From assembly GCF_000425865.1 (NCBI RefSeq), contig NZ_AUEG01000007.1:1-54172 (forward strand): DNA of 54,172 nt. The letters run 5' to 3'. Both the position numbers and the translations under genes were made by a program. Under the pieces are notes generated by a model that was given only the letters and a program-made list of their open reading frames with translations, was not told the DNA's origin and ran no database searches. Below are positions 44,884 to 53,037 of this stretch, piece by piece. This DNA comes from Lacticigenium naphthae DSM 19658. GTDB taxonomy: Bacteria > Bacillota > Bacilli > Lactobacillales > Carnobacteriaceae_A. Within the stretch, counting starts at the first letter, position 1. Every line of letters begins with the position of its first letter.

Positions 44884-45870
44884 TTACCTCTCTTGCTTTT
44901 TTGAAATTTGAAATTTTTGATAATATTTACTCAAAAAAATAAAACTCAAAGATAATTTTAATGTAGTATTCCAATATTTTTTCCTATATATAGACTGATA
45001 TAAATCTCTTTTTTTAATTTTTTTCAGTTCGTGCTTTAAATCCCAAAAAACAGATTTGCGGTCCTTTTCACTTGCGATTTGAGGAACTTTTGATAATTGA
45101 TATGAATAATATAAATACTTGATATTATCAAAAAGCTGTTTATCATAATTTTCATTCATTTTATAGTATTTTTCTACATTCTCAATACTCGGTCTAATAT
45201 CCAATATTGATTTCGTATACGTATTGCTTATACTACCTTCTCTAAATCGGTAATAGTATACTACTTCTTTAACAAATTGTATCTTTCTAACGTGAAGCAA
45301 TACCTTTAGGTAGAAGTTTAAATCTTGAGCAATTTTGACATTTGCAAAATAAATATTATTATCTTTTATCACATTTGTGCGGTACATTTTGTTTCCCGGA
45401 AAAGGGGGGACAAATGCTAGTTCCTTAAGATTATCACTAACCTCTAACAATTTCGTATCTGTATACCCAAAATCTTCTTTTTTACCTAAGGTGCCTTTTT
45501 CATTCATATGTTGATATTGGCCCACAACCAAATCAACTTCTTTATTTTCAAAAGAGAACAACATATTTTCTATTGCTTCAGTATTTAATTCATCGTCCGA
45601 ATCAATTAAATAAATAAAATCTCCCTTAGATTTTGAAATACCATAGTTCCGAGCAGCTGGTGCTCCAGCATTTTTTTGATAGAAGTAGTAAACACGTGAA
45701 TCTGTTTCCACTAATGTTTCAATAATCGATTTACTTTTATCTGTCGATCCATCATCTACAAGAATTAATTCAATGTTTTGAAAGGTTTGTGCTAAGACAG
45801 ATTCTATCGTTTTTTTTATATATTCTTCAGCATTATAGACCGGTATTATAACTGATACTAGTTTATCCAT
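44884..45870 (-). CDS. GT2-family glycosyltransferase, first gene of cluster II
   Basis: This 328-residue family 2 enzyme has VSVIIPVYNAEEYIKKTIESVLAQT, ELILVDDGSTDKSKSII, NAGAPAARNYGISKSKGDFIYLIDSDDEL. The C-terminal part is basic and aromatic. It is close in layout to the next gene (43893-44879), and the two may have arisen by an old duplication. The ATG at 45868-45870 has GAGGGAG 6 bases upstream. A TTG five codons earlier lies inside that ribosome binding site and is rejected. Being first in the operon, it might add the second sugar onto the TagO/WecA-primed lipid; this is inference. Confidence 0.87.
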   Translation of the reverse strand: MDKLVSVIIPVYNAEEYIKKTIESVLAQTFQNIELILVDDGSTDKSKSIIETLVETDSRVYYFYQKNAGAPAARNYGISKSKGDFIYLIDSDDELNTEAIENMLFSFENKEVDLVVGQYQHMNEKGTLGKKEDFGYTDTKLLEVSDNLKELAFVPPFPGNKMYRTNVIKDNNIYFANVKIAQDLNFYLKVLLHVRKIQFVKEVVYYYRFREGSISNTYTKSILDIRPSIENVEKYYKMNENYDKQLFDNIKYLYYSYQLSKVPQIASEKDRKSVFWDLKHELKKIKKRDLYQSIYRKKYWNTTLKLSLSFIFLSKYYQKFQISKKQER

Positions 45871-46018
45871 TTTTAACTCCCTCAATCAAATTTTACAATT
45901 TACTAACAATAAATATTTTAACGCTATTTTTTAATTTATTACTATGCTTTTCTAATTTTATCTTTTCACATTATCTAAATTATGATAGCATAACTCGCTT
46001 CTTAATTCATCTTCATTA

Positions 46019-46063
46019 AAAAATTATTAGTCATATTTCTCCATTACCTGACTAATAATTTTT
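46019..46063. promoter_or_regulatory. Perfect 15-bp inverted repeat between cluster II and galE
   Basis: AAAAATTATTAGTCA (46019-46033) and TGACTAATAATTTTT (46049-46063) pair perfectly with a 15-base loop, between two divergent genes. The shape is that of a bidirectional terminator, but no transcript is expected to end here. The right arm overlaps the putative -35 of galE, so it could be an operator. Confidence 0.5.
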
Positions 46064-46078
46064 GGATTATGCTATACT
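46049..46078 (+). promoter_or_regulatory. Putative galE promoter
   Basis: TGACTA (46049-46054) and TATACT (46073-46078) are 18 bases apart. The start of transcription would be only about 12-14 bases before the galE ATG, just at the ribosome binding site AAAGGGAGGG, so the assignment is tentative. Confidence 0.35.
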
Positions 46079-46097
46079 TTTCAAAGGGAGGGATTTT

Positions 46098-47108
46098 ATG
46101 TCCATTTTAATCACGGGTGGTGCTGGTTATATCGGTAGCCATACGGTAGTCGAATTATTGAAGAAAAACTTCGAAGTTATTGTCGTTGACGATTTCTCTA
46201 ATAGCAAACACGAAGTTCTAAATCGCATCAAAAAAATCACAGGTAAGAGTTTTACTTTTTATGAGGAGACTCTTCTCAATAAAGAGGGTTTAGAAAATAT
46301 TTTCAAAGAGAATAATATTGAAGCGGTTATTCATTTTGCAGGTTATAAGGCGGTAGGTGAATCAGTTGAAAAACCATTGAAATATTACCGTAACAATATT
46401 ATAGGAACCATTACACTGATGGAATTGATGAATGAATACGCTGTAAAAAACATGGTCTTTAGTTCATCTGCTACAGTTTATGGTATGAATAACGTTGTTC
46501 CTTTCAAAGAAACTATGCCCTTAAGCACCACCAATCCATACGGCACAACAAAAATGTTTATCGAACAAATCTTGCAAGATCAATCTATTGCCGATAAAGA
46601 TTGGAGTACGGCTCTTTTACGTTACTTTAATCCAATCGGCGCACATGAATCGGGTCTGATTGGTGAAGATCCTAGTGAGGTCCCGAATAACCTCATGCCG
46701 TATCTCACTCAAGTCGCAGTAGGTAAACGCGCAAAACTAAGTGTGTTTGGGGATACTTATAAAACACCAGACGGTACAGGCGTTCGGGATTATATTCATG
46801 TAGTTGATTTGGCCAAAGGTCATATTCAAGCCCTAGAAAAAGTTCTCCATTCAACTGGTATCGAAGCCTACAATTTAGGTACGGGAAAAGGCACGAGTGT
46901 ATTAGATTTAGTCCGGACTTTTGAAAAAGAGAATGGTGTAGATATTCCGTATGAAATTGTAGAACCGCGAGCTGGAGATATTGCGAGTAGTTATGCCGAT
47001 GTTTCCAAAGCAAAAGAGGAGTTGAATTGGGAAACGAAACTAACAATTGACGATATGGTTCGTGACTCATGGAACTGGCAAAAAAACAATCCAAATGGTT
47101 ATGAATAA
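46098..47108 (+). CDS. galE: UDP-glucose 4-epimerase
   Basis: This 336-residue SDR enzyme interconverts UDP-glucose and UDP-galactose (possibly also the GlcNAc forms). Motifs are GGAGYIGSHTVVELL, VVDDFSNSKHEVLNR, HFAGYKAVGESVEKPL, SSSATVYG and the catalytic TNPYGTTKMF. RYFNPIGAHESGLIGEDPSEVPNNLMPY is typical of GalE, as is GTGVRDYIHVVDLAKGH. The ATG at 46098 has AAAGGGAGGG 5 bases upstream, so the longer frame from 46062 is not used. It is the only plus-strand gene in the polysaccharide region and supplies UDP-Gal to either cluster. Confidence 0.95.
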   Translation: MSILITGGAGYIGSHTVVELLKKNFEVIVVDDFSNSKHEVLNRIKKITGKSFTFYEETLLNKEGLENIFKENNIEAVIHFAGYKAVGESVEKPLKYYRNNIIGTITLMELMNEYAVKNMVFSSSATVYGMNNVVPFKETMPLSTTNPYGTTKMFIEQILQDQSIADKDWSTALLRYFNPIGAHESGLIGEDPSEVPNNLMPYLTQVAVGKRAKLSVFGDTYKTPDGTGVRDYIHVVDLAKGHIQALEKVLHSTGIEAYNLGTGKGTSVLDLVRTFEKENGVDIPYEIVEPRAGDIASSYADVSKAKEELNWETKLTIDDMVRDSWNWQKNNPNGYE

Positions 47109-47144
47109 AAAGTAAGAGACTGGATTCCCAGTCTCTTACTTTTT
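47107..47144. terminator. Bidirectional terminator between galE and tagO/wecA
   Basis: AAAAAGTAAGAGACTGG and CCAGTCTCTTACTTTTT form a 17-bp stem with a 4-base loop between two convergent genes, with A/T tracts on both sides. Confidence 0.9.
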
Positions 47145-47153
47145 ATTTGTATT

Positions 47154-48254
47154 CTATTTATTTGGCTTTTCATCTGATTTTGCTTTTTTGAATAATTTCT
47201 TAACAAAATTTAAAAATGGAGTTCTCCCCGGATCTATTAAGCCTATAACTTCCACGAATATTTCTACACCCACTATTACTCCAATAGATAAAATAATCGT
47301 ACCCCAGAATGTTGACATTTTATACAATAAAGCAATAATGGAAAAAATGATTCCGAGCGAGTAAATCGCTAATACCGTTTGTCTATGCGACAGACCCAAT
47401 CCCATTAGTCTATGATGTATATGATGTTTATCTGCAGCTGATATGGGCAGTTTCTTCAGTTTTCTTCTTATGATTGCATAAAGTGTATCTGTTATCGGAA
47501 TACCCAATATTACTATCGGAATAACTAATGAAATAAAGGTAACATTCTTCAATCCATTTAATGAAAATACTGCAATCATAAACCCAAGAAACAGTGCTCC
47601 CGTATCTCCTAAAAAAATAGAGGCTGGAAAGAAATTATACGGCCAGAAGCCTACAATTGCGGCTACCAACGTGAATAACATAATGGAAATTTCTACATTT
47701 TCAAATCCTAGAAAGAAAAATCCAATAATCCCCATCGTACTCAGCGCTATTATTGAAATCCCACTCGCTAACCCATCTAGTCCATCGACTAAATTAATCG
47801 CATTTGTAATCCCTAAAATCCAGATGAGTGTCATCGGTAAGCTTAAAACCCCAAAATGAATTTCACCAAATATAGGTATAGTGATCATCTCTAATTTGAT
47901 ATCAGTAAAGTAATAAATAATTGTCGCCGCTATGACTATCCCAAGTATTTTGGCTAACGGAGAAATTTCTTTTATATCATCTATCAAACCTGTGACAATT
48001 ATGAACGATGAAGCTATGAATACCGGTAAGACTGTTTGTGTGGAAAGTGGCTGCAAGAAAAAGGCGGAAATGAAAAAAGAAATAAAAATTGCTAACCCAC
48101 CAATTGTCGGCATGGGCTTTATATTTACCCTTCTCTTATTCGGATTATCCACAGCTCCTACAGTGACTGCCAATTTTTTAACTAAGGGAGTAACTATCAG
48201 CGAAATGACCATGGTGAATACACACATAATCAAAACAAAAAACATATCATACAT
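47154..48254 (-). CDS. tagO: UDP-GlcNAc:undecaprenyl-phosphate GlcNAc-1-phosphate transferase (TagO/WecA)
   Basis: This 366-residue polytopic enzyme of the MraY/WecA superfamily has about 11 helices. It transfers GlcNAc-1-phosphate to undecaprenyl phosphate and so starts wall teichoic acid, rhamnan or similar polymers. Motifs are VDNPNKRRVNIKPMPTIGG, GLIDDIKEISPLAKI, the catalytic TNAINLVDGLDGLASGI, FLGDTGALFLGFMIA and the His-rich DKHHIHHRLMGLG loop. No initiating enzyme is found in cluster II, and this gene is only 1.3 kb from its start, so it is the likely initiator for that polymer. WecA and TagO cannot be told apart by sequence alone. Confidence 0.9.
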   Translation of the reverse strand: MYDMFFVLIMCVFTMVISLIVTPLVKKLAVTVGAVDNPNKRRVNIKPMPTIGGLAIFISFFISAFFLQPLSTQTVLPVFIASSFIIVTGLIDDIKEISPLAKILGIVIAATIIYYFTDIKLEMITIPIFGEIHFGVLSLPMTLIWILGITNAINLVDGLDGLASGISIIALSTMGIIGFFFLGFENVEISIMLFTLVAAIVGFWPYNFFPASIFLGDTGALFLGFMIAVFSLNGLKNVTFISLVIPIVILGIPITDTLYAIIRRKLKKLPISAADKHHIHHRLMGLGLSHRQTVLAIYSLGIIFSIIALLYKMSTFWGTIILSIGVIVGVEIFVEVIGLIDPGRTPFLNFVKKLFKKAKSDEKPNK

Positions 48255-48393
48255 AATAAAGACCTCTACTCATTTAAATGATTTTTAGAAATAACACTTA
48301 GAATAGTATAACATATCTCAAGCCTATTTTATTTGTTGAATTTTTAATAACGACTGTGTTTCTATTTCTTTAATTTCTTTGGTGTAAAAGCAT

Positions 48394-49305
48394 TTACAAA
48401 CCTATTTCAAACCAGTTGAACAAGCTCCCAGGATCTGTTTTTCTTCCTTTAGAATATTCATCGTGTCCTACGATATGGTTCCTGTCTCTTTGAATACTTG
48501 GGTGCCGCTTCACTATATCATCTACTAAGGATCGAAGTGCAGTATATTGTGCCTCAGTGTACCCGATATCTTCTGAATCGATTTGAGCATAGGTATCTTG
48601 GGGGACCATTGCTTCCATTTCATCTTCTGTGCCGATAGCGAGCAATTCTATTCCGATAGAATGATGGTTGAGTCTGTCTTGGTATTGTGGAAATCCGTCT
48701 AAGTCACCTTTTCCCGCATGGTAAGCTATTCGATTTTCTTTAACCAAGGAATAGATTTCCCCATTTTTTCCAATAACGTAATGAACAGAAACACCATAAT
48801 CTTTAAAGATGGAATACGTATCTTCAATCAGAAATGGGTCTGCCGGTTTGTTTTGAGCATTGCTCGTAAAATGGATAACGATATGCGTCAATTCTTCAAC
48901 TCTTTCAGCGGAGTTTTCTAAAGGTAGTAAATACTCTATTACGTTAACAGTTGGACTTCCATTGAAGTTTTGTTTCTTCTCGGTGGTTATTTCCGATTTT
49001 ACTACTTTTTTGGAAGTTTTATGTTTGGTTTCTTTATTCTCTATTTTTTCCTCTTCAGTTTCTATTGTCTCAGAAACTATCTCAGCTGATACTATATCGC
49101 CTGGTTTTTGAGGTTTCTCCTCTAATAAATCTTCTTGAGTTTCGTCTTCTGCTACTTTAGAAGACAGCTCAGGTTTCTCTATTCCTTTTGCTAAAACGAC
49201 TGTTTCATCATTATCTTTTTTAGTTGTCTCGTCTTTATTACAGCCACCAATGAAAAATGTCGCTATCATAATTGCTGTAAGTAATCTTTTATATATGTGC
49301 CTCAT
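48394..49305 (-). CDS. Lipoprotein N-acetylmuramoyl-L-alanine amidase (amidase_2)
   Basis: This 303-residue protein has a lipoprotein signal peptide with lipobox FIGGC, which puts the lipid-bound Cys at residue 22. An acidic Glu/Lys-rich linker runs to about 110, and an amidase_2/PGRP-type domain fills about 125-303. Zinc-binding and catalytic positions are seen in HIVIHFTSN, RIAYHAGKGD, NHHSIGIELL and IVGHDEYSKGRKTDPG. It should cut the MurNAc to L-Ala bond from the outer face of the membrane, perhaps in wall turnover. It stands alone, with an SD GAGGAG 8 bases before the start. It has no ChW repeats, unlike the two other hydrolases in the window. Confidence 0.88.
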   Translation of the reverse strand: MRHIYKRLLTAIMIATFFIGGCNKDETTKKDNDETVVLAKGIEKPELSSKVAEDETQEDLLEEKPQKPGDIVSAEIVSETIETEEEKIENKETKHKTSKKVVKSEITTEKKQNFNGSPTVNVIEYLLPLENSAERVEELTHIVIHFTSNAQNKPADPFLIEDTYSIFKDYGVSVHYVIGKNGEIYSLVKENRIAYHAGKGDLDGFPQYQDRLNHHSIGIELLAIGTEDEMEAMVPQDTYAQIDSEDIGYTEAQYTALRSLVDDIVKRHPSIQRDRNHIVGHDEYSKGRKTDPGSLFNWFEIGL

Positions 49306-49519
49306 TCATTTCACTCCTCTAACAAACCGGTATATTTTTTTACATACTGTTTGTTTATCGGAGTACTTTTTCTTTCTTTAAGGTTTTTTTTGCATTCTCT
49401 CAGAAAACAAAAAATGAATGAGTTTTTGAAGCATCCTCAATAAAGCAGACCCGACGTCCATTTCACGACTAGCTTCATGTATTCGTTCCAATGATCCGGG
49501 TCTGAACGCCTATTGTCGC

Positions 49520-50249
49520 ACTCTCTTTTTGAAACGAGTTGTACTTTGCAGAAATGCGGTTGCTTCGCTGGGCTTCACCGATTCTAACGAATCTTGTTCT
49601 GCCCTGCTCCAGCCCCTCATTTCTTAACGCAAAGCTCCACTCTCTTTTTGAAATGAGTTGCGGCTTTGCAGAAATGCGGTTGCTTCGCTGGGCTTCACCG
49701 ATTCTAACGAATCTTGTTCTGCCCTGCTCCAGCCCCTCATTTCTTAACGCAAAGCTCCACTCTCTTTTTGAAATGAGTTGCGGCTTTGCAGAAATGCGGT
49801 TGCTTCGCTGGGCTTCACCGATTCTGGCGAATCTTGTTCTGCCCCGCTCCAGCCCCTCATTTCTTAACGCAAAGCTCCACTCTCTTTTTGAAATGAGTTG
49901 CGGCTTTGCAGAAATGCGGTTGCTTCGCTGGGCTTCACCGATTCTGGCGAATCTTGTTCTGCCCTGCTCCAGCCCCTCATTTCTTAACGCAAAGCTCCAC
50001 TCTCTTTTTGAAATGAGTTGTGCTTTGCAGAAATGCGGTTGCTTCGCTGAGCTTCACCGATTCTAGCGAATCTTGTTCTGCCCTGCTCCAGCCCCTCATT
50101 TCTTAACGCAAAGCTCCACTCTCTGTTTGAAATGAGTTGCGGCTTCTTGGCTCTCGGGAAAAAGATGCCGCTTGGCCATGCGCAGGGTGCTCTGTCCTGT
50201 GCGGCCCTATTTTCCGGTCGAGCCAGGGCAGTCGCCTCCACTCTCTTTT
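49520..50249. repeat. Tandem array of about 120-bp structured repeats (five copies plus a diverged sixth)
   Basis: Near-identical units begin with ACTCTCTTTTTGAAA at 49520, 49639, 49759, 49879 and 49999. A sixth unit (50118-50239) keeps the border but has a different, GC-rich interior. Each unit holds GATTC-N4-GAATC and CTCATTTC ... GAAATGAG inverted repeats, and GCAAAGC ... GCTTTGC overlaps the latter. Because the period is close to a multiple of 3, long open frames appear on both strands; they have no start signals of their own and are not genes. The array lies between the convergent ends or starts of the amidase and oxidoreductase genes. Confidence 0.9.
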
Positions 50250-51155
50250 TTAGTACCCTTCCTTCTTCAGCATTTCTTCACAGATTTTGTGTGAGAGCCA
50301 GGCTGATTTGGGGGTGACGGGGCTTTTTTTGGTTTTGAGGGCATCCAGGAATGCTTGGATGATTGGTTCAAAGCCGCGTTTGTGTAAGGTTGGTGTCCAG
50401 TCACTGTAGCGGGTGGTCTGGTCGGTATTTTTTATGCGTGTCGTAAGCTGATCCAGGTTTTCCAGGCGCATGGTCCCGTTTTTGCTTTGGACTTCCATGA
50501 ATTCAAGGTTGGCGCCGGCTTCGGTGTTCACGGATACCGAGACGGTCGTATCTTTGGATTCGATCATCACCCAGGCTCGTTGAAAGTTGTCTTTTGTGCC
50601 GACTATTGTGGACTGGATGGATTCAACTTCTCCGTCGAGCAGGTAGAGTGCTGTATCCAGTGGATGGATAAACAAGTCGTAGATCATGAAGCGCGTGTTG
50701 CGTCCGCTACTGCCTTGACGGTTTTTTTGGACAGAAACGTACTGCTTGTCTTCCATTTTTTTCAATTCGTCCAACATGGGCGCAAAGCGGCGGTTGAAGC
50801 CGGTCATGAGTAAGACGTTTTTTTCTTCGGCGAGTTCGAGGAGTTCTTTGGTCTGGTCCAGGTCCTCGCTGATGGGTTTGTCCACGTAGACGTGGATGCC
50901 TTTGTGGATGAATTGCTTGATGACGTCGTAATGGGTAGCTGTGGGCGTGTGTACGAAGACCCCTTCGATCCCGCTGTCCGTAAATTCGTCCAAGTCCGTA
51001 AAGAGTTTGTCGATGCGGTATTGTTTGCCGATCTGCTCTAATTTTTCCTGGTTGCGCGTGCAGAGATGCCAGTCCACTTCTGGGTGCTGGGTGAGCATGA
51101 CGGGTAAGTAAGCTTTCTGTGCGATGTTCCCGAGTCCGATAACGCCTATTTTCAT
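50250..51155 (-). CDS. Gfo/Idh/MocA-family NAD(P)-dependent oxidoreductase
   Basis: This 301-residue protein has the N-terminal Rossmann fold IGVIGLGNIAQKAYLPVML, the family segment VFVHTPTATHYDVIKQFIHKGIHVYVDKPIS with the catalytic Lys in the D-K-P motif (usually E-K-P), and MTGFNRRFAPM. The C-terminal substrate domain has HPLDTALYLL. The family oxidises or reduces sugars, inositols and related compounds. The substrate cannot be read here. The gene is richer in GC than the polysaccharide genes and its stop touches the repeat array. No partner gene is adjacent. Confidence 0.88.
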   Translation of the reverse strand: MKIGVIGLGNIAQKAYLPVMLTQHPEVDWHLCTRNQEKLEQIGKQYRIDKLFTDLDEFTDSGIEGVFVHTPTATHYDVIKQFIHKGIHVYVDKPISEDLDQTKELLELAEEKNVLLMTGFNRRFAPMLDELKKMEDKQYVSVQKNRQGSSGRNTRFMIYDLFIHPLDTALYLLDGEVESIQSTIVGTKDNFQRAWVMIESKDTTVSVSVNTEAGANLEFMEVQSKNGTMRLENLDQLTTRIKNTDQTTRYSDWTPTLHKRGFEPIIQAFLDALKTKKSPVTPKSAWLSHKICEEMLKKEGY

Positions 51156-51431
51156 GTGTGTTTCATCCTTCCTGTCTGTTTGCTTCCTCTAGTATACCGT
51201 ATGAAAGGGAACTTTTGCGAGGAGGAATGGTTGAACGGCAGGATGTCTTAGTAGGGTTTATGATCCGGGGACCGTAATTGCTTGCTTGCTCACTTCTTCT
51301 CACTTTAAATAAGTGGATTATCCTATTGTGTACTGAACGTCAAAAAATGCTTGTATTTTAATTAAACTCTCATACTAAAGTGTTTTCATTTGTGTTTTTG
51401 TGAACAAAATATGCTTTATTGCGTATAAATA

Positions 51432-51460
51432 TTGCGCAAGCCAATCCATGTCGGTATACT
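51432..51460 (+). promoter_or_regulatory. Sigma-A promoter of the YeeE/YedE-like transporter gene
   Basis: TTGCGC (51432-51437) and TATACT (51455-51460) are 17 bases apart, about 42 bases before the ATG. The rest of the 347-bp gap since the oxidoreductase start shows no gene. Confidence 0.65.
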
Positions 51461-51502
51461 CTTAGTGAAATCAATCACATTTAATTATAAGGAGAGGGTA
51501 GT

Positions 51503-52783
51503 ATGTTGGTGTCAAAACCAATGCAGAGGGAGTCTAAAATCCAACCGATTTTTGGCTTTGCATTTTTAGGTATTATTTTATTCATGGGGTACAATTTTTT
51601 AGAGTCGGGTATGCTATTTTTCCGCTTGCTTATGGGCTTATCCTTAGGCTATGCACTCTCACGTGCGTATACAGGTTTCGCTGGAAGCATCAACCGGGCC
51701 TATACAACGGGGTCAACGAAATTATTGCGGACGTTGATGTTTATGTTTTTCATCACTACGTTGATCTCGACAGCTTTCTTGTTTAATGCCGATCCCACTA
51801 CTTTTGGATTGTGGATCAATCCGATCAACTTTGGCTTACTTGCTGGGGGCGCATTATTTGGCTTCGGGATGTCCTTCTCCGCTTGTTGTGCTTCTGGGGT
51901 CTTGACTGACTTGGTCACTGCTTTACCACGTGCGTTAGTCACGTTAGTCTTTTTCGGAATGGGCGTTTTCTTAGGTTTTCCTATCCAACGTTCCGCTGAA
52001 TTCGTCACAGCTACTTGGTTCAACTCCAGTACATTTGAAACGGGTGTCTTCTTGCCTGATTTATTCAAATGGGACGGCTTGAACGGGTACTTGGGTGCCA
52101 TTCTATTGACCGCACTCTTTTGTGGCATCGTCATTTTCTTCAGTTACAAATTTGAAAGTTCACGCAAACGCAACAATACCTATGCTGGACATTTCATGGA
52201 AACTCGTCAAGATGAACCCGATACATTCGATTCGAAAGAATACAGCTTGTTCTCCAATGAAACTTACAACCGCTTGTTTGTTCGTCCCTGGACTTTGAAA
52301 CAAGGTGCTGTAGCAATCGCCTTGGTTTTCGCACTCTTGATGGGCGTCACTGGTTCTGGTTGGGGCGCTTCGACTCCTTACGGTTTCTGGTTTGGGAAAG
52401 TCCTCATGTTGTTTGGGGTTTCTGCAGAAGCGTTAGCTGAATTTACACTCGGCGCGCCTGAACATTACAGTGCTCCCTTCTTCAGTCATCCGGTCAATAC
52501 ACAAAATGCCGGTATCTTCTTGGGGACCATCGTCTTCTTACTCACTGCAAACAAATTCAGAGAAGCGTTCATGTCTGAAATGAGCTTATCTGTGCGTCAG
52601 TTCTTCTTATTCGCTTTGGGTGGCCTGTCCATGGGATTTGGTACACGTTTAGCTAATGGTTGTAACGTCGGGGCATTGTATACACCGATTGCACAATTTT
52701 CATTATCTGGCTGGGTCTTCCTAGCAGTCATGATCCTTGGTGGGATCATCGGAAACAAATTCGCCAAAGTTTGGTTTAAATAA
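51503..52783 (+). CDS. YeeE/YedE-family (TsuA-like) sulfur-compound transporter
   Basis: This 426-residue membrane protein has about ten helices in two similar halves (YeeE/YedE, DUF395). Known members such as TsuA take up thiosulfate through membrane-buried cysteines. The two signature cysteine motifs are present: GFGMSFSACCASGVLTDL (about 125-140) and GFGTRLANGCNVGALYTPI (about 380). The halves are joined by a polar loop (about 222-250). AAGGAG lies 8 bases before the ATG. It has its own promoter and terminator and no TusA-like or sulfurtransferase neighbour in the window. The substrate could be thiosulfate or another reduced sulfur compound. Confidence 0.85.
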   Translation: MLVSKPMQRESKIQPIFGFAFLGIILFMGYNFLESGMLFFRLLMGLSLGYALSRAYTGFAGSINRAYTTGSTKLLRTLMFMFFITTLISTAFLFNADPTTFGLWINPINFGLLAGGALFGFGMSFSACCASGVLTDLVTALPRALVTLVFFGMGVFLGFPIQRSAEFVTATWFNSSTFETGVFLPDLFKWDGLNGYLGAILLTALFCGIVIFFSYKFESSRKRNNTYAGHFMETRQDEPDTFDSKEYSLFSNETYNRLFVRPWTLKQGAVAIALVFALLMGVTGSGWGASTPYGFWFGKVLMLFGVSAEALAEFTLGAPEHYSAPFFSHPVNTQNAGIFLGTIVFLLTANKFREAFMSEMSLSVRQFFLFALGGLSMGFGTRLANGCNVGALYTPIAQFSLSGWVFLAVMILGGIIGNKFAKVWFK

Positions 52784-52834
52784 AGAATAAAGTCTGAAAC
52801 AAGCGTTCAGACCCGAAAAACTTTAACTATAAGG

Positions 52835-52879
52835 AAAGGCCAGTGTTCAAGTCGAAACTTGAATACTGGCCTTTTTGTA
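52835..52879 (+). terminator. Terminator of the sulfur transporter gene
   Basis: AAAGGCCAGTGTTCAAGT and ACTTGAATACTGGCCTTT pair with one mismatch around a 4-base CGAA loop, followed by a T-run. An additional smaller hairpin GTCTGAA/TTCAGAC lies at 52792-52811. Confidence 0.88.
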
Positions 52880-52965
52880 CGGAGAATAGGTATTGTCGCT
52901 GTGGGAGAGTGACTGGTGTCGGCTTGATCGTCAAGCGGAATCCTTGGGAGCTGGTTTTTTTAGAC

Positions 52966-52995
52966 AAAAAAAGGAGGTCACGCTTGCGCGTGACC
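52966..52995 (-). terminator. Terminator of the 152-residue protein gene
   Basis: On the minus strand GGTCACGC-GCAA-GCGTGACC is followed by TCCTTTTTTT, about 43 bases after the stop. It is a strong intrinsic terminator and supports the reality of the gene. Confidence 0.88.
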
Positions 52996-53037
52996 ACGGA
53001 GTAAGAGGGTATAGATATAAAACAAGAAGCAACTAGG

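Noticed and set aside
46705-47094. Minus-strand 129-codon frame inside galE
   Set aside because: It is antisense to galE, without start signal or family similarity.
49539-50066. Plus-strand open frame of 175 codons with a 40-residue tandem repeat
   Set aside because: It exists because the repeat period is about 120 bases and has no stop in this frame. It has no ribosome binding site, the frame is also open on the other strand, and the last unit shifts by one base.
49984-50241. Minus-strand open frame of 85 codons over the end of the repeat array
   Set aside because: It lies fully in repeat DNA, has no family sequence and no start signal.
49520-50249. CRISPR array
   Set aside because: The repeats are 120 bp and contiguous with no unique spacers, and no cas genes are near.
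51700-52134. Minus-strand 144-codon frame inside the sulfur transporter gene
   Set aside because: It is antisense to a clear membrane protein; its Lys/Pro/Asn-rich composition is the complement of hydrophobic codons.
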